From positions 1,922,001 through 1,986,000 of the forward strand of contig CBDCAO010000012.1 in assembly GCA_965213935.1 (NCBI GenBank): 64,000 nucleotides of DNA. Reading direction: 5' to 3'. Position numbers and translations under genes: made by a program. Every line of letters begins with the position of its first letter. Positions within the stretch are counted from its first letter, which is position 1. The DNA comes from Bin52 sp965213935. GTDB taxonomy: Bacteria; Pseudomonadota; Alphaproteobacteria; Thalassobaculales; Thalassobaculaceae. This document shows, piece by piece, positions 35,917-43,666 of the stretch. The notes below the pieces were generated by a model, which did no database searches, was not told the origin of the DNA, and worked only from the letters and a program-made list of their open reading frames with translations.

Positions 35917-37167
35917 CTACTGACGGATCACGGGTCGAAGGTTGACCAGCAGTTCCTCCCAGCCGCGCCTGAACGCGCCGGCCCGGAAGCGCCAGACAAT
36001 AAGCGCCAGCAGCGCGAATGCGCCGGCCCACTGCAGCACCTGGACAGTCGGGATCTCGGATGCCTGGAGAGTGACGATTACCGGGTAGCCGCCTGCGATG
36101 ACCAGGATGTCGATGAGGACGCCGCAGGCGACGGTCACACCGGCGACGCTGCCGAGGTAGATCGACGCGAAGCGGAGGCCAAACCGCTGCATGATGACGG
36201 CGATGGTCCCGGTATTGGTCGCCGGACCCGTCATCAGGAACACCAGCGCTGCGCCGGGACTGACTCCCTTCGCGACCAGCGCCGCCGCGATCGGGGTGCT
36301 GGCCGAGGCGCAGATATAGAGCGGCACTCCGACCAGCAGCATCACCGGGTAGGAAAGCCACACCGAGTACTCGCTGGCCATGAGGTCGGCCGGGATCGCG
36401 ACGTAGAGCACTGCGCCGAGGACGATGCCCACTATGAGGGCGAACAGGATGTCGTCGGCGATTTCGACGAAACCGTACCGGAAGACGTGGGCAACGATGG
36501 TCCGGAAGTCGGGCAGCAGACCGGCCGGCCCTGTCTCGACAGCCCCCGGCCCTGCATCCCGGCTCACGGAGCGGAGGACTGCACCCTTCGCCCAGTCGAC
36601 GCCCGCGCGCCACATCTGAGCCGGGCTGACGTAACAGCTGTCCAGGCCCGGGATCAGCGACTGGTGCGCGCCGGATCCCGCGCTGCCCTGATGACAGCAA
36701 CAGCCGTCTGCCACATCCTGCGGAATCCGTTCGTGGTCGTCCCGGACGAGCCTGATGGAAATCAGCCCCGCGACAACGGCGGTCACGAAGCTGATGACCG
36801 GGCGGACAACGGCAGCGACCGGCCCGAAGAACGCGTGGGTGACCAGGATCGAGTCGGCACCGGTCTCGGGTGCCGTGATCAGCAGTGACATGCAGGACGA
36901 ACGCGACGCCCCCTTGGTGCGCATCTCGGCAACCACCGGCACCACCGAACAGCTGCACAACGGGACCGGCACCCCGACCGCGGCGGCGACCGTGACCGAC
37001 TTCAGGGTGTCATGGCGGAACCAGCGCGTGATCGCGTGACACGAGATGAAGACGTGGATCAGCCCCCCGAGGAACAGACCCAGCAGCAGCAACGGGGCGA
37101 GCAGCAGGAACGACTGCACGAGGAAGCCGAGAAAATCGGTCCCGACGCCAACAAGCACTTCCGCCAT
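35917..37167 (-). CDS. SO_0444-type permease (DUF318/ArsP-like metal or metalloid efflux)
   Basis: A 416-residue membrane protein with about eight to ten helices in two halves separated by a cytoplasmic loop. The first half ends in a helix carrying PLCSCSVVPV, a cysteine motif typical of ArsP/SO_0444 permeases; the second half has PLYICASASTPIAAAL and MTGPATNTGTI. The central loop contains DGCCCH, as in SO_0444 Cu/Zn efflux proteins. An AGGGAGG site precedes the ATG. Probable role is export of a soft metal or arsenical, but the ion is not assigned. It converges with hyuB. Confidence 0.85.
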   Translation of the reverse strand: MAEVLVGVGTDFLGFLVQSFLLLAPLLLLGLFLGGLIHVFISCHAITRWFRHDTLKSVTVAAAVGVPVPLCSCSVVPVVAEMRTKGASRSSCMSLLITAPETGADSILVTHAFFGPVAAVVRPVISFVTAVVAGLISIRLVRDDHERIPQDVADGCCCHQGSAGSGAHQSLIPGLDSCYVSPAQMWRAGVDWAKGAVLRSVSRDAGPGAVETGPAGLLPDFRTIVAHVFRYGFVEIADDILFALIVGIVLGAVLYVAIPADLMASEYSVWLSYPVMLLVGVPLYICASASTPIAAALVAKGVSPGAALVFLMTGPATNTGTIAVIMQRFGLRFASIYLGSVAGVTVACGVLIDILVIAGGYPVIVTLQASEIPTVQVLQWAGAFALLALIVWRFRAGAFRRGWEELLVNLRPVIRQ

Positions 37168-37287
37168 CCGCGCCTCCCTGACACACAGACAGCCATGGTG
37201 CCACAGCCGGGCTGTCGTGGCACGGCCATTCGCGAAGGGTGCATGCGAACCCGGCCCGTGTGCCCGCGCGGACCTTCGGTCGCCCGG

Positions 37288-38136
37288 TCAGCGCAGCGGA
37301 AAGCCGCGTTCGCGGACGACGTCCTTCAGGGCCTCGCGGCCGTTCATCGACGCGAGCCTGCCCAGCCGGGCCAGTACCAGCTCGCTCCAGGTCTGCGGCG
37401 GCAGGCCGTTGCGCAGCCTGAAGCCGTTCATCTCCCGGTCGTAGGCCGCGCGCAGTTCAGGATCGTCCTCGCGGCCGTACCGTTCCCGGTGCAGCACCGT
37501 CGCCTGCGGCAGCCGGGGCTTCACCTCCCCCGCTTCGCCATCGGCCGCGTAACCGACGCACAGTCCGAACACGCCCACCGTTCCGGCCGGGAGACCGAGA
37601 AGCCGCGCGACCCGCAGTGGATCATTGCGCATGGCACCAATGTAGACCGTTGACAGGCCGAGGGATTCAGCCGCCACGACGGCGTTCTGGGCCGCAAGTG
37701 CGGCGTCGATCACCGCGAGCATGAAGGTCTCGAGATAGGGGATGGCCTGCATCTCCACCTCGACCGACTGGCCAAGACGGCTGTTGCGCGCGAGATCGGC
37801 GAGCCACACCAGGTAGAGCGGGCATTGCACGATGTGTTTCTGGTCACCCGCGATCTCGGCCAGTTCCCGCCTGGCGTCGGCGTCGGTGACGGCGATGACG
37901 GACCACACCTGCAGGTTGGAACTGGTGGCGGCCGACTGCGCGGCCGCCACCAGTGTCTCGAGGGTCCCGTCGGGCAGCGGGTCAGGTCGGTAGCCGCGCA
38001 CCGAGCGGTGCGACAGCAGGGCGGCGATCTGGTCGTTCCACGGTCCGGCCAGGGGCACAGGTCCATCACCGTACCGCAGGACCAGGGCCTCGGACCTCGA
38101 CATCTGCGGGGTCGCGCTTGTCGTCGTCACGTTCAT
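37288..38136 (-). CDS. NADPH-dependent FMN nitroreductase (NfsA/FRP-like)
   Basis: A 282-residue flavin reductase. The FMN-binding start LLSHRSVRGYRPDPLPDGTLETLVAAAQSAATSSNLQ is typical. AALAAQNAVVAAESLGLSTVYIGAMRN and GVFGLCVGY follow, then the C-terminal arginine-rich helices of the NfsA type. Such enzymes reduce nitroaromatics, quinones or free flavin. It is the last gene of a minus-strand operon, overlapping the SMP-30 gene by four bases, and may provide reduced flavin or reductive power there. Confidence 0.9.
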   Translation of the reverse strand: MNVTTTSATPQMSRSEALVLRYGDGPVPLAGPWNDQIAALLSHRSVRGYRPDPLPDGTLETLVAAAQSAATSSNLQVWSVIAVTDADARRELAEIAGDQKHIVQCPLYLVWLADLARNSRLGQSVEVEMQAIPYLETFMLAVIDAALAAQNAVVAAESLGLSTVYIGAMRNDPLRVARLLGLPAGTVGVFGLCVGYAADGEAGEVKPRLPQATVLHRERYGREDDPELRAAYDREMNGFRLRNGLPPQTWSELVLARLGRLASMNGREALKDVVRERGFPLR

Positions 38137-39011
38137 TTCTCCTGTTCGCCTCTCAGCCCGATCCTGACCCTGGCCGGTGTGACCGGCAGGCCCGGCACAT
38201 CGACCGCGATCCGGTAGACGGTGCCGCAGTTCTCCGTCGGCCCCTCCCTGCTTCCTGTCACGACATGCAGGTCACGCAGGTCATCGCCGCCGAAACACAC
38301 CGAGGTGACCATGGGCAGCGGCACCGGCAGGCTCCGGCGCAGCTCTCCGTCCGGCTCGAAGACATCGACTCGCGAGCCGAAGGCCATCGCGACCCATACC
38401 GAGCCGTCCTCCGCCACCGCCAGGCCGTCGGGATGACCGTCTCGGGTGCGCACGAACGGTCTCCACTGGGCGAGCCGGCCGTCGCCCCGATTGACATCGT
38501 AGACCCGGACGACGTCGTCCCGGGCGTCGGCATGGTAGAGGCGGGTGCCGTCCGGCGAGACGCCGAGACCATTGGTCAGTCGCACGCCATCGGCGACAGT
38601 ATGCACCGAGCCGTCCAGGTCGATCATGTGCAGGTGACCGGGTCGCACAGGGTCGCCCGAGAACACCCTGAAGGCAAGCGAACCGACATAGATCCGGCCC
38701 GCCCCGTCGGTGGCGAGATCGTTGAACCCGACCGCGTCGGGAGTCACTTGCGCATCGAGCAACACGGTCGAGCGCTGGCCATCGATGCTCTTCCACGCAA
38801 TGTTCCTGCCGCCGACAACCAGGCCGCCCGCCTCGTGCAGCGCCATTCCGCCGATGCCCCGGCGGTGCGGCAACAGCACCGATACCTGCCCCATGCGATC
38901 GACCCGATGCACGCCACCGCCGAGCACGTCGCTGAACAGCAGGCCGAGTTCCGCATTCCACACCGGTCCCTCGACCAGGCCGTAGCCGGTGGCAAGGACG
39001 TCCATGGTCAT
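38133..39011 (-). CDS. SMP-30/gluconolactonase-family hydrolase
   Basis: A 292-residue six-bladed beta-propeller lactonase. The metal ligands fit: Glu in GLVEGPVWNAELG near the start, Asn in GFNDLATDGAGRIYVG, Asn in LTNGLGVSPDGTRLYHAD, and Asp in GHPDGLAVAEDGSVWVA. The family opens lactones or hydrolyses phosphotriesters with a Ca or Zn ion. Of two nearby ATGs the upstream one leaves a one-base gap to the carboxymuconolactone decarboxylase-family gene. A lactone intermediate in this operon is likely but unidentified. Confidence 0.88.
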   Translation of the reverse strand: MTMDVLATGYGLVEGPVWNAELGLLFSDVLGGGVHRVDRMGQVSVLLPHRRGIGGMALHEAGGLVVGGRNIAWKSIDGQRSTVLLDAQVTPDAVGFNDLATDGAGRIYVGSLAFRVFSGDPVRPGHLHMIDLDGSVHTVADGVRLTNGLGVSPDGTRLYHADARDDVVRVYDVNRGDGRLAQWRPFVRTRDGHPDGLAVAEDGSVWVAMAFGSRVDVFEPDGELRRSLPVPLPMVTSVCFGGDDLRDLHVVTGSREGPTENCGTVYRIAVDVPGLPVTPARVRIGLRGEQEK

Positions 39012-39012
39012 C

Positions 39013-39318
39013 CTACGCGTCGTCGCCGAGAACCTCCTGCAGCACCCGCCCGGCATTCACCGCCGTGGGCCAGCCGGAGTAGAAGGCGATGTGGGTGATC
39101 ATCCCGAACAATTCCTCGCGGGTAACTCCGTTGTCGAGCGCGCGCTGCAGGTGCCCCTTCAGCTCCGGCGTGCGGTAGAGCGCGGCCAGAACCGAACAGG
39201 TCACGAGGCTGCGGTCGCGCTTGGAGAGTTCCGGCTGTTCCCACACGTCGCCGAACAGCACCTCGTCGCGCAGCTTGCCGAATTGCGGAATCATGTCGTA
39301 GACGGTCTTCTGTGCCAT
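39013..39318 (-). CDS. Carboxymuconolactone decarboxylase family protein
   Basis: A 101-residue helical protein of the CMD/AhpD-like family: SKRDRSLVTCSVLAALYRTPELKGHLQRALDNGVTREEL then ITHIAFYSGWPTAVNA. The family includes 4-carboxymuconolactone decarboxylase and peroxidase-like members; the single Cys rather than the CxxC of AhpD argues against a peroxidase. It is followed immediately by a lactonase gene, which fits chemistry on a lactone acid. Confidence 0.86.
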   Translation of the reverse strand: MAQKTVYDMIPQFGKLRDEVLFGDVWEQPELSKRDRSLVTCSVLAALYRTPELKGHLQRALDNGVTREELFGMITHIAFYSGWPTAVNAGRVLQEVLGDDA

Positions 39319-39353
39319 GGCGTGCAATCTCCCTTGATGTGTGCGGCAGGTGT

Positions 39354-40508
39354 TCAGAACAGACGTCGGCTTGCGAGCTCCGCACCCTCGGCGAGAGCGC
39401 GCAGCTTGGCCCACACGACGTCTGAGGTAAGCCGGCCCATGCCGGCGGAGGTGTCGAACCCGCAGTCGGTTCCCGCCATGATCCGGGACGGATCACCGAC
39501 CACCTCAGCCGCCAGCTCCAGCCGGTCGGCCACCACTTCGGGATGCTCGACAAAGGTCGTGAGCGTGTCGATCGCGCCCACGATGAGGAACTGGTCCGGC
39601 GCCAGCGGCTGCGAACGGAACAGCCGGATCTCGTGCGCGTGGCGCGGGTTGGCGAAGGGGAACAGGAACCCGCCGACATTGGCCCGCAGCAGGCTGGGAA
39701 GGATGTCGGCAAGCGGCACGTCCCGGTCATGCGGTGATTCATAGTTGCCGTAGCAGACGTGCAGCCGGACCCGTTCGCGGGGCAATCCCGCGACCATCCT
39801 GTTGACGCGTGCGATCACCCGGTCCACGAAATCGACGAACTCGGCGAGCGGCCGGTCGTGGAACAGCATGTGCCGCTCGAGCCCGAGGTCGGGTGCATCA
39901 ATCTGCAGGATGAACCCGGCGTCGACCGCGGCGCGGTACTCGACTTCGAGCGCATCGGCGAGAGCATCGAGATAGGCGTCATCGTCCGGGTAGTAGGCAT
40001 TGCGGATGGCTGTCGCAACGATCCCCGGCGAGGGTGCGGTCATGAAGGCATCCGCAAATGCCCCCTCGTGGCGGCCGAGCGCGTCGCGGAACACCGAGAT
40101 CTCGGCGGCATTGGCCTCGGGCGCGGTGTGCCGGACCTCGCCGATCGCTTCGGGCGGTTCCATGTTGCTGACAGCGAGCCGGTCGCGCATGAAGGCGCGC
40201 CGGACCTCGGCGAACTCCGGGTAGTCGGCCAGTTCGGACCCGCCCCCGCGGTCCCACCGGCCCCCGAACCCCGACATCCGCCGCTGCACATAGAGGAAGA
40301 AGGCCTCGCGAACCTGCTCGCCGTCGCTTGGAATGTCGATACCGCACTCGCGCTGACGCTCGACCACCCAGTGGGTCGCCGCCTCGCCTTCGCGCTCCAG
40401 CACGTCGGGATCGATCGCGCCGCCGCGGGCGCGCGTGACGTAGAGTTCCACCAGCGAGCGCGGACGCGGCAGGCTGCCGGCGTGGGTGGTGAGAATGCGG
40501 CCCGTCAT
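39354..40508 (-). CDS. Cobalamin-independent methionine synthase C-terminal-like (MetE-C/UROD fold) protein
   Basis: A 384-residue TIM-barrel protein of the MetE C-terminal family: TTHAGSLPRPRSLVELY at the start, QIDAPDLGLERH in the middle. HVCYGNYESPHDRD provides the zinc His-x-Cys, and AGTDCGFDTSAG provides the second zinc Cys. The N-terminal half of full MetE is absent, as in archaeal core enzymes and many degradative methyltransferases or C-S lyases. It may move a methyl group to or from a thiol. The neighbouring MetY-type gene supports sulfur/methyl chemistry. Start has a GAGAGGA site. Confidence 0.87.
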   Translation of the reverse strand: MTGRILTTHAGSLPRPRSLVELYVTRARGGAIDPDVLEREGEAATHWVVERQRECGIDIPSDGEQVREAFFLYVQRRMSGFGGRWDRGGGSELADYPEFAEVRRAFMRDRLAVSNMEPPEAIGEVRHTAPEANAAEISVFRDALGRHEGAFADAFMTAPSPGIVATAIRNAYYPDDDAYLDALADALEVEYRAAVDAGFILQIDAPDLGLERHMLFHDRPLAEFVDFVDRVIARVNRMVAGLPRERVRLHVCYGNYESPHDRDVPLADILPSLLRANVGGFLFPFANPRHAHEIRLFRSQPLAPDQFLIVGAIDTLTTFVEHPEVVADRLELAAEVVGDPSRIMAGTDCGFDTSAGMGRLTSDVVWAKLRALAEGAELASRRLF

Positions 40509-40544
40509 TCCGGTCCTCTCGGTGTCAGGTGCCGGACGGCCGGC

Positions 40545-42374
40545 TCACGGCGCCAGCGCGGCTTCGAGGTCGGCGATGATGTCCTCGACCGACTCGAGCC
40601 CTATCGACAGGCGCACCACGTCATCACCGGCGCCGGCCGCGGCGCGCTGCTCGTCGGTCAGCTGCCTGTGCGTTGTCGAGGCCGGATGCAGGATCAGCGA
40701 GCGCGTATCCCCGATATTGGCGAGATGGCTCAGCAGTTCGCACCTCTGCACGCAGCGCACTCCCGCTTCGTAGCCGCCCTGCACACCGAAGGTGAAAACG
40801 GAACCCGCGCCCTTTGGCAGGTACTTCCGTGCGAGTTCCCGATAGGGTGAGCCCGGCAGGTCGGCGTGGGACACCCACGAGACCGCGGGGTGTGACGCGA
40901 GGAACCCCGCCACCACGAGGGCGTTGGCGACATGACGCTCCATGCGCAGCGCCAGGGTTTCGATCCCCATGAGGGTGAGATACGCGTTCATCGGCGCGAG
41001 TGTCGGGCCGAGATCGCGCAATCCCACTGCGTGGCCATAGGTGGTGTAGGCAAGATCGCCGAAGGTCTCGAAGAAGGTCAGCCCGTGATAGGCCGGTTCC
41101 GGCTGTGACAGCGCCGGAAACCGGTCGTTGCGAAACCAGTCGAACCGGCCGGAGTCAACGATGGCGCCGCCCATTGCGTTGCCGTGTCCGGACAGGAACT
41201 TGGTCGTGGAGTGAATGACGATGTCGGCACCGTGTTCGATCGGCTGGCACAGGTACGGCGTCGCCATGGTGTTGTCGATGATCAGCGGCACACCGACCTC
41301 GTCCGCCGCCGACTTGAGTGCTTCCACGTCGCTGACCACCCCGCCCGGGTTGGCAAGGGATTCCGCAAAGATCGCCTTCACCCCTGGTGCCGCCGCTGCC
41401 TCGCGCACCGCATTGATGTCGTCGGTGTCGACGAAGCTGCAGTGCCAGTCGAACTTGCGGAACGTCTTTCCGAACTGGGTGATCGATCCGCCGTAGAGCC
41501 GGGTCGAGGCCACGATCCGGTCGCCCGGCTCCATCAGCGGCAGCAGCGCGACCATCTGGGCCGAATGTCCCGATGCCGTGCACGTGGTTCCACGCCCGCC
41601 CTCGAGGCTTGCGATGCGCTCCTCGAGCACCGCCGTGGTCGGGTTCGACAGCCGGGCATAGATGTTGCCGAAGGACTGCAGGTTGAACAGCGACGCGGCG
41701 TGCTCGACATCGTCGAACACGAATGCGGTGGTCTGGAAGATCGGCGTCGACCGCGCCCCGGTGGTGGGATCGGGGGCCGCGCCGGCATGGATGGCCCGGG
41801 TCTCGAACCCCGGAGGCGGAGCCTGGGTCGAAGCCGCCGGTGCGTTCGCCGGACGCGCCTGGCCAACGGTTCGCCGGCGTGAACTGATCACCTTCGAGTC
41901 GAACCCGTGCCAGGAGAGTTCCCCGAACAGGCGGGAAAACTCGATCTTGGGACAGCGGTTCATCACCACCCTGAGACCGGCGGCCTCGGCCCGTGCCGCC
42001 GCCTCGTCATTGCGCACACCCAGCTGCATCCACACGACCCGGGCGCCATGGCGAACCGCCTCGTCCGCGATCGGTCCGGCTGCGGCCGAATTGCGGAAGA
42101 TGTCCACCATGTCGACGGTCTCGGGCAGGGTGTCGAGCGACGCGTGAACCGGTTCGCCGAGAATCTCCCGGCCGGCCGCACCAGGGTTGACAGGGTAGAC
42201 CTTGTAGCCCTTCGCCTGCAGGTACTTCATCGCGAAGTTGGACGGACGGTTCCAGCTCGCGCTCGCCCCGACCATCGCGATGGTCCGCACATCGGACAGG
42301 ATGCTCCTGATGAAGGCATCGCTGTAGCTGTCGTGGACCGGTGCCCCGGCCAGATCATGCTCGGCCATGTTCAT
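40545..42374 (-). CDS. metY: Fusion of a CoA-binding (YccU-like) domain with O-acetylhomoserine sulfhydrylase (MetY-type)
   Basis: A 609-residue protein in two parts. Residues ~20-150 are a Rossmann CoA-binding domain of the YccU/COG1832 type (TIAMVGASASWNRPS, NPGAAGREILGEPV, VMNRCPKIEFSR). After a linker (~165-185), the remaining ~425 residues are a complete PLP-dependent Cys/Met metabolism enzyme. It has GFETRAIHAGAAPDPTTGARSTPIFQT, ARLSNPTTAVLEERIASLEGG, and the PLP lysine in IHSTTKFLSGHG. MetY makes homocysteine from O-acetylhomoserine and sulfide. The two domains are usually separate genes. It overlaps the enoyl-CoA-hydratase-like gene by four bases. Confidence 0.9.
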   Translation of the reverse strand: MNMAEHDLAGAPVHDSYSDAFIRSILSDVRTIAMVGASASWNRPSNFAMKYLQAKGYKVYPVNPGAAGREILGEPVHASLDTLPETVDMVDIFRNSAAAGPIADEAVRHGARVVWMQLGVRNDEAAARAEAAGLRVVMNRCPKIEFSRLFGELSWHGFDSKVISSRRRTVGQARPANAPAASTQAPPPGFETRAIHAGAAPDPTTGARSTPIFQTTAFVFDDVEHAASLFNLQSFGNIYARLSNPTTAVLEERIASLEGGRGTTCTASGHSAQMVALLPLMEPGDRIVASTRLYGGSITQFGKTFRKFDWHCSFVDTDDINAVREAAAAPGVKAIFAESLANPGGVVSDVEALKSAADEVGVPLIIDNTMATPYLCQPIEHGADIVIHSTTKFLSGHGNAMGGAIVDSGRFDWFRNDRFPALSQPEPAYHGLTFFETFGDLAYTTYGHAVGLRDLGPTLAPMNAYLTLMGIETLALRMERHVANALVVAGFLASHPAVSWVSHADLPGSPYRELARKYLPKGAGSVFTFGVQGGYEAGVRCVQRCELLSHLANIGDTRSLILHPASTTHRQLTDEQRAAAGAGDDVVRLSIGLESVEDIIADLEAALAP

Positions 42375-43165
42375 TCTCCGCTCCAGACCGGGTCGCGCCG
42401 GTTGACGAAGGCGTCGATCCCCTCGGCCGCGTCGCGTGCGAGCATGTTCCGTGTCATCACTTCGCTCGCATAGTCATAGGCCTCCTCGATCGGCATCTCG
42501 AGCTGGCGGTAGAACGCCTCCTTGCCGATCTCGAGCACCAGCGGCGACTTGGCGACGATCCCTCCCGCCAGCGCGGCGACCTCCTCGTCGAGCTTCCCGG
42601 CGGGAACGACGCGGTTGACCAGTCCACAGCCGGCTGCGGTTTCCGCGTCGATCATGTCCCCGGTCAGCAGCATCTCCATGACCCGCTTGCGGGGAACCGC
42701 GCGGGAGACTGCAACCATCGGCGTTGAGCAGAACAGCCCGATGTTTACACCGGGGGTGGCGAACCGGGACGTGTCCGCCGCAACCGCAAGATCACAGGTC
42801 GCAACCAGCTGGCATCCCGCCGCGGTGGCGATGCCGTGGACACGCGCAATCACCGGCTTGGGCAGGCGCAGGATGGTCTGCATCAGCCGCGAGCAGCTGG
42901 CGAACACAGCTTCGTGTGCGGCCCGGCTGTCGTTCGCACGCATCTGCTTCAGGTCGTGCCCGGCGCAGAACCCCTTGCCCGCGCCGGCGATCACCACCAC
43001 CCTGACCATGCGATCCTGCGCGATTGTATCCAGTTCGTTCTGCAACGCTGCCATCAGTTCGAGGGAGAGCGCGTTGTATGCGCGCGGCCGGTTCAGCGTG
43101 AGCCAGGCGACCCTGTCGCGGTCCTGTCGCAACACCAGCGCGGTCTTGTCCCGGTTCGACGCCAT
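42371..43165 (-). CDS. Enoyl-CoA hydratase/isomerase family protein, ECHDC3-like
   Basis: A 264-residue crotonase-fold protein. The first oxyanion segment is GAGKGFCAGHDL and the second is HGIATAAGCQLVATCDLAVA. SRFATPGVNIGLFCSTP and the C-terminal NRRDPVWSGE match the ECHDC3 subgroup. The two glutamates that catalyse hydration in classical crotonase appear as Gln (GCQL) and Gly (TPGV), so it is probably not an ordinary enoyl-CoA hydratase. It starts the six-gene minus-strand operon ending with the nitroreductase. Confidence 0.88.
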   Translation of the reverse strand: MASNRDKTALVLRQDRDRVAWLTLNRPRAYNALSLELMAALQNELDTIAQDRMVRVVVIAGAGKGFCAGHDLKQMRANDSRAAHEAVFASCSRLMQTILRLPKPVIARVHGIATAAGCQLVATCDLAVAADTSRFATPGVNIGLFCSTPMVAVSRAVPRKRVMEMLLTGDMIDAETAAGCGLVNRVVPAGKLDEEVAALAGGIVAKSPLVLEIGKEAFYRQLEMPIEEAYDYASEVMTRNMLARDAAEGIDAFVNRRDPVWSGE

Positions 43166-43299
43166 GGCTCCATCCTCCAGGCCAGAGGGCCGACCTGCCG
43201 CCGGCAACCTGATGGACGTCTCTATAGCACGGATGCACCGGGTCGACCGCGACCCGGTGCGCCGGGGACTTTTCGGGCGGGGTCGCCGGCACGCGGTCC

Positions 43300-43638
43300 C
43301 TACAGGGCGACCTCGCCTTCCTCGCCCGTCCTGATCCGCACCGCCCGGGCGACGTCGAGCACAAACAGCTTGCCGTCACCGATGCGTCCGGTTCGGGCCG
43401 AGGCCTGGATGGCCTCGATCACCCGGTCTTCGTCATCATCGCGGACCACGACCTCGATCTTCGTCTTGGGCACGAAATGCACGGTGTACTCGGCGCCGCG
43501 GTAGATTTCCCGGTGGCCGCCCTGGCGGCCGTATCCCTGGACCTCGCTCGCGGTCATTCCCTGGACCCCGATCCCGGCCAGTGCTTCGCGGACCGGATCG
43601 AGGCGGTGCGGTTGTATGACAGCGATGATGAGTTTCAT
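43300..43638 (-). CDS. glnK: Nitrogen regulatory protein P-II
   Basis: A 112-residue PII signalling protein. MKLIIAVIQPHRLDPVREAL begins it, and the T-loop carries Tyr51 in YRGAEYTVHFVPK, the uridylylation site. The C-terminal GRIGDGKLFVLDV ATP-binding segment is complete. It senses 2-oxoglutarate and ATP/ADP and blocks AmtB when nitrogen is ample. It lies 28 bp after amtB in the same operon, so it is called glnK by context; the gene order is opposite to the usual glnK-amtB. Confidence 0.94.
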   Translation of the reverse strand: MKLIIAVIQPHRLDPVREALAGIGVQGMTASEVQGYGRQGGHREIYRGAEYTVHFVPKTKIEVVVRDDDEDRVIEAIQASARTGRIGDGKLFVLDVARAVRIRTGEEGEVAL

Positions 43639-43666
43639 GCCATGCTCCCGAATGTGACTGCGCGGC

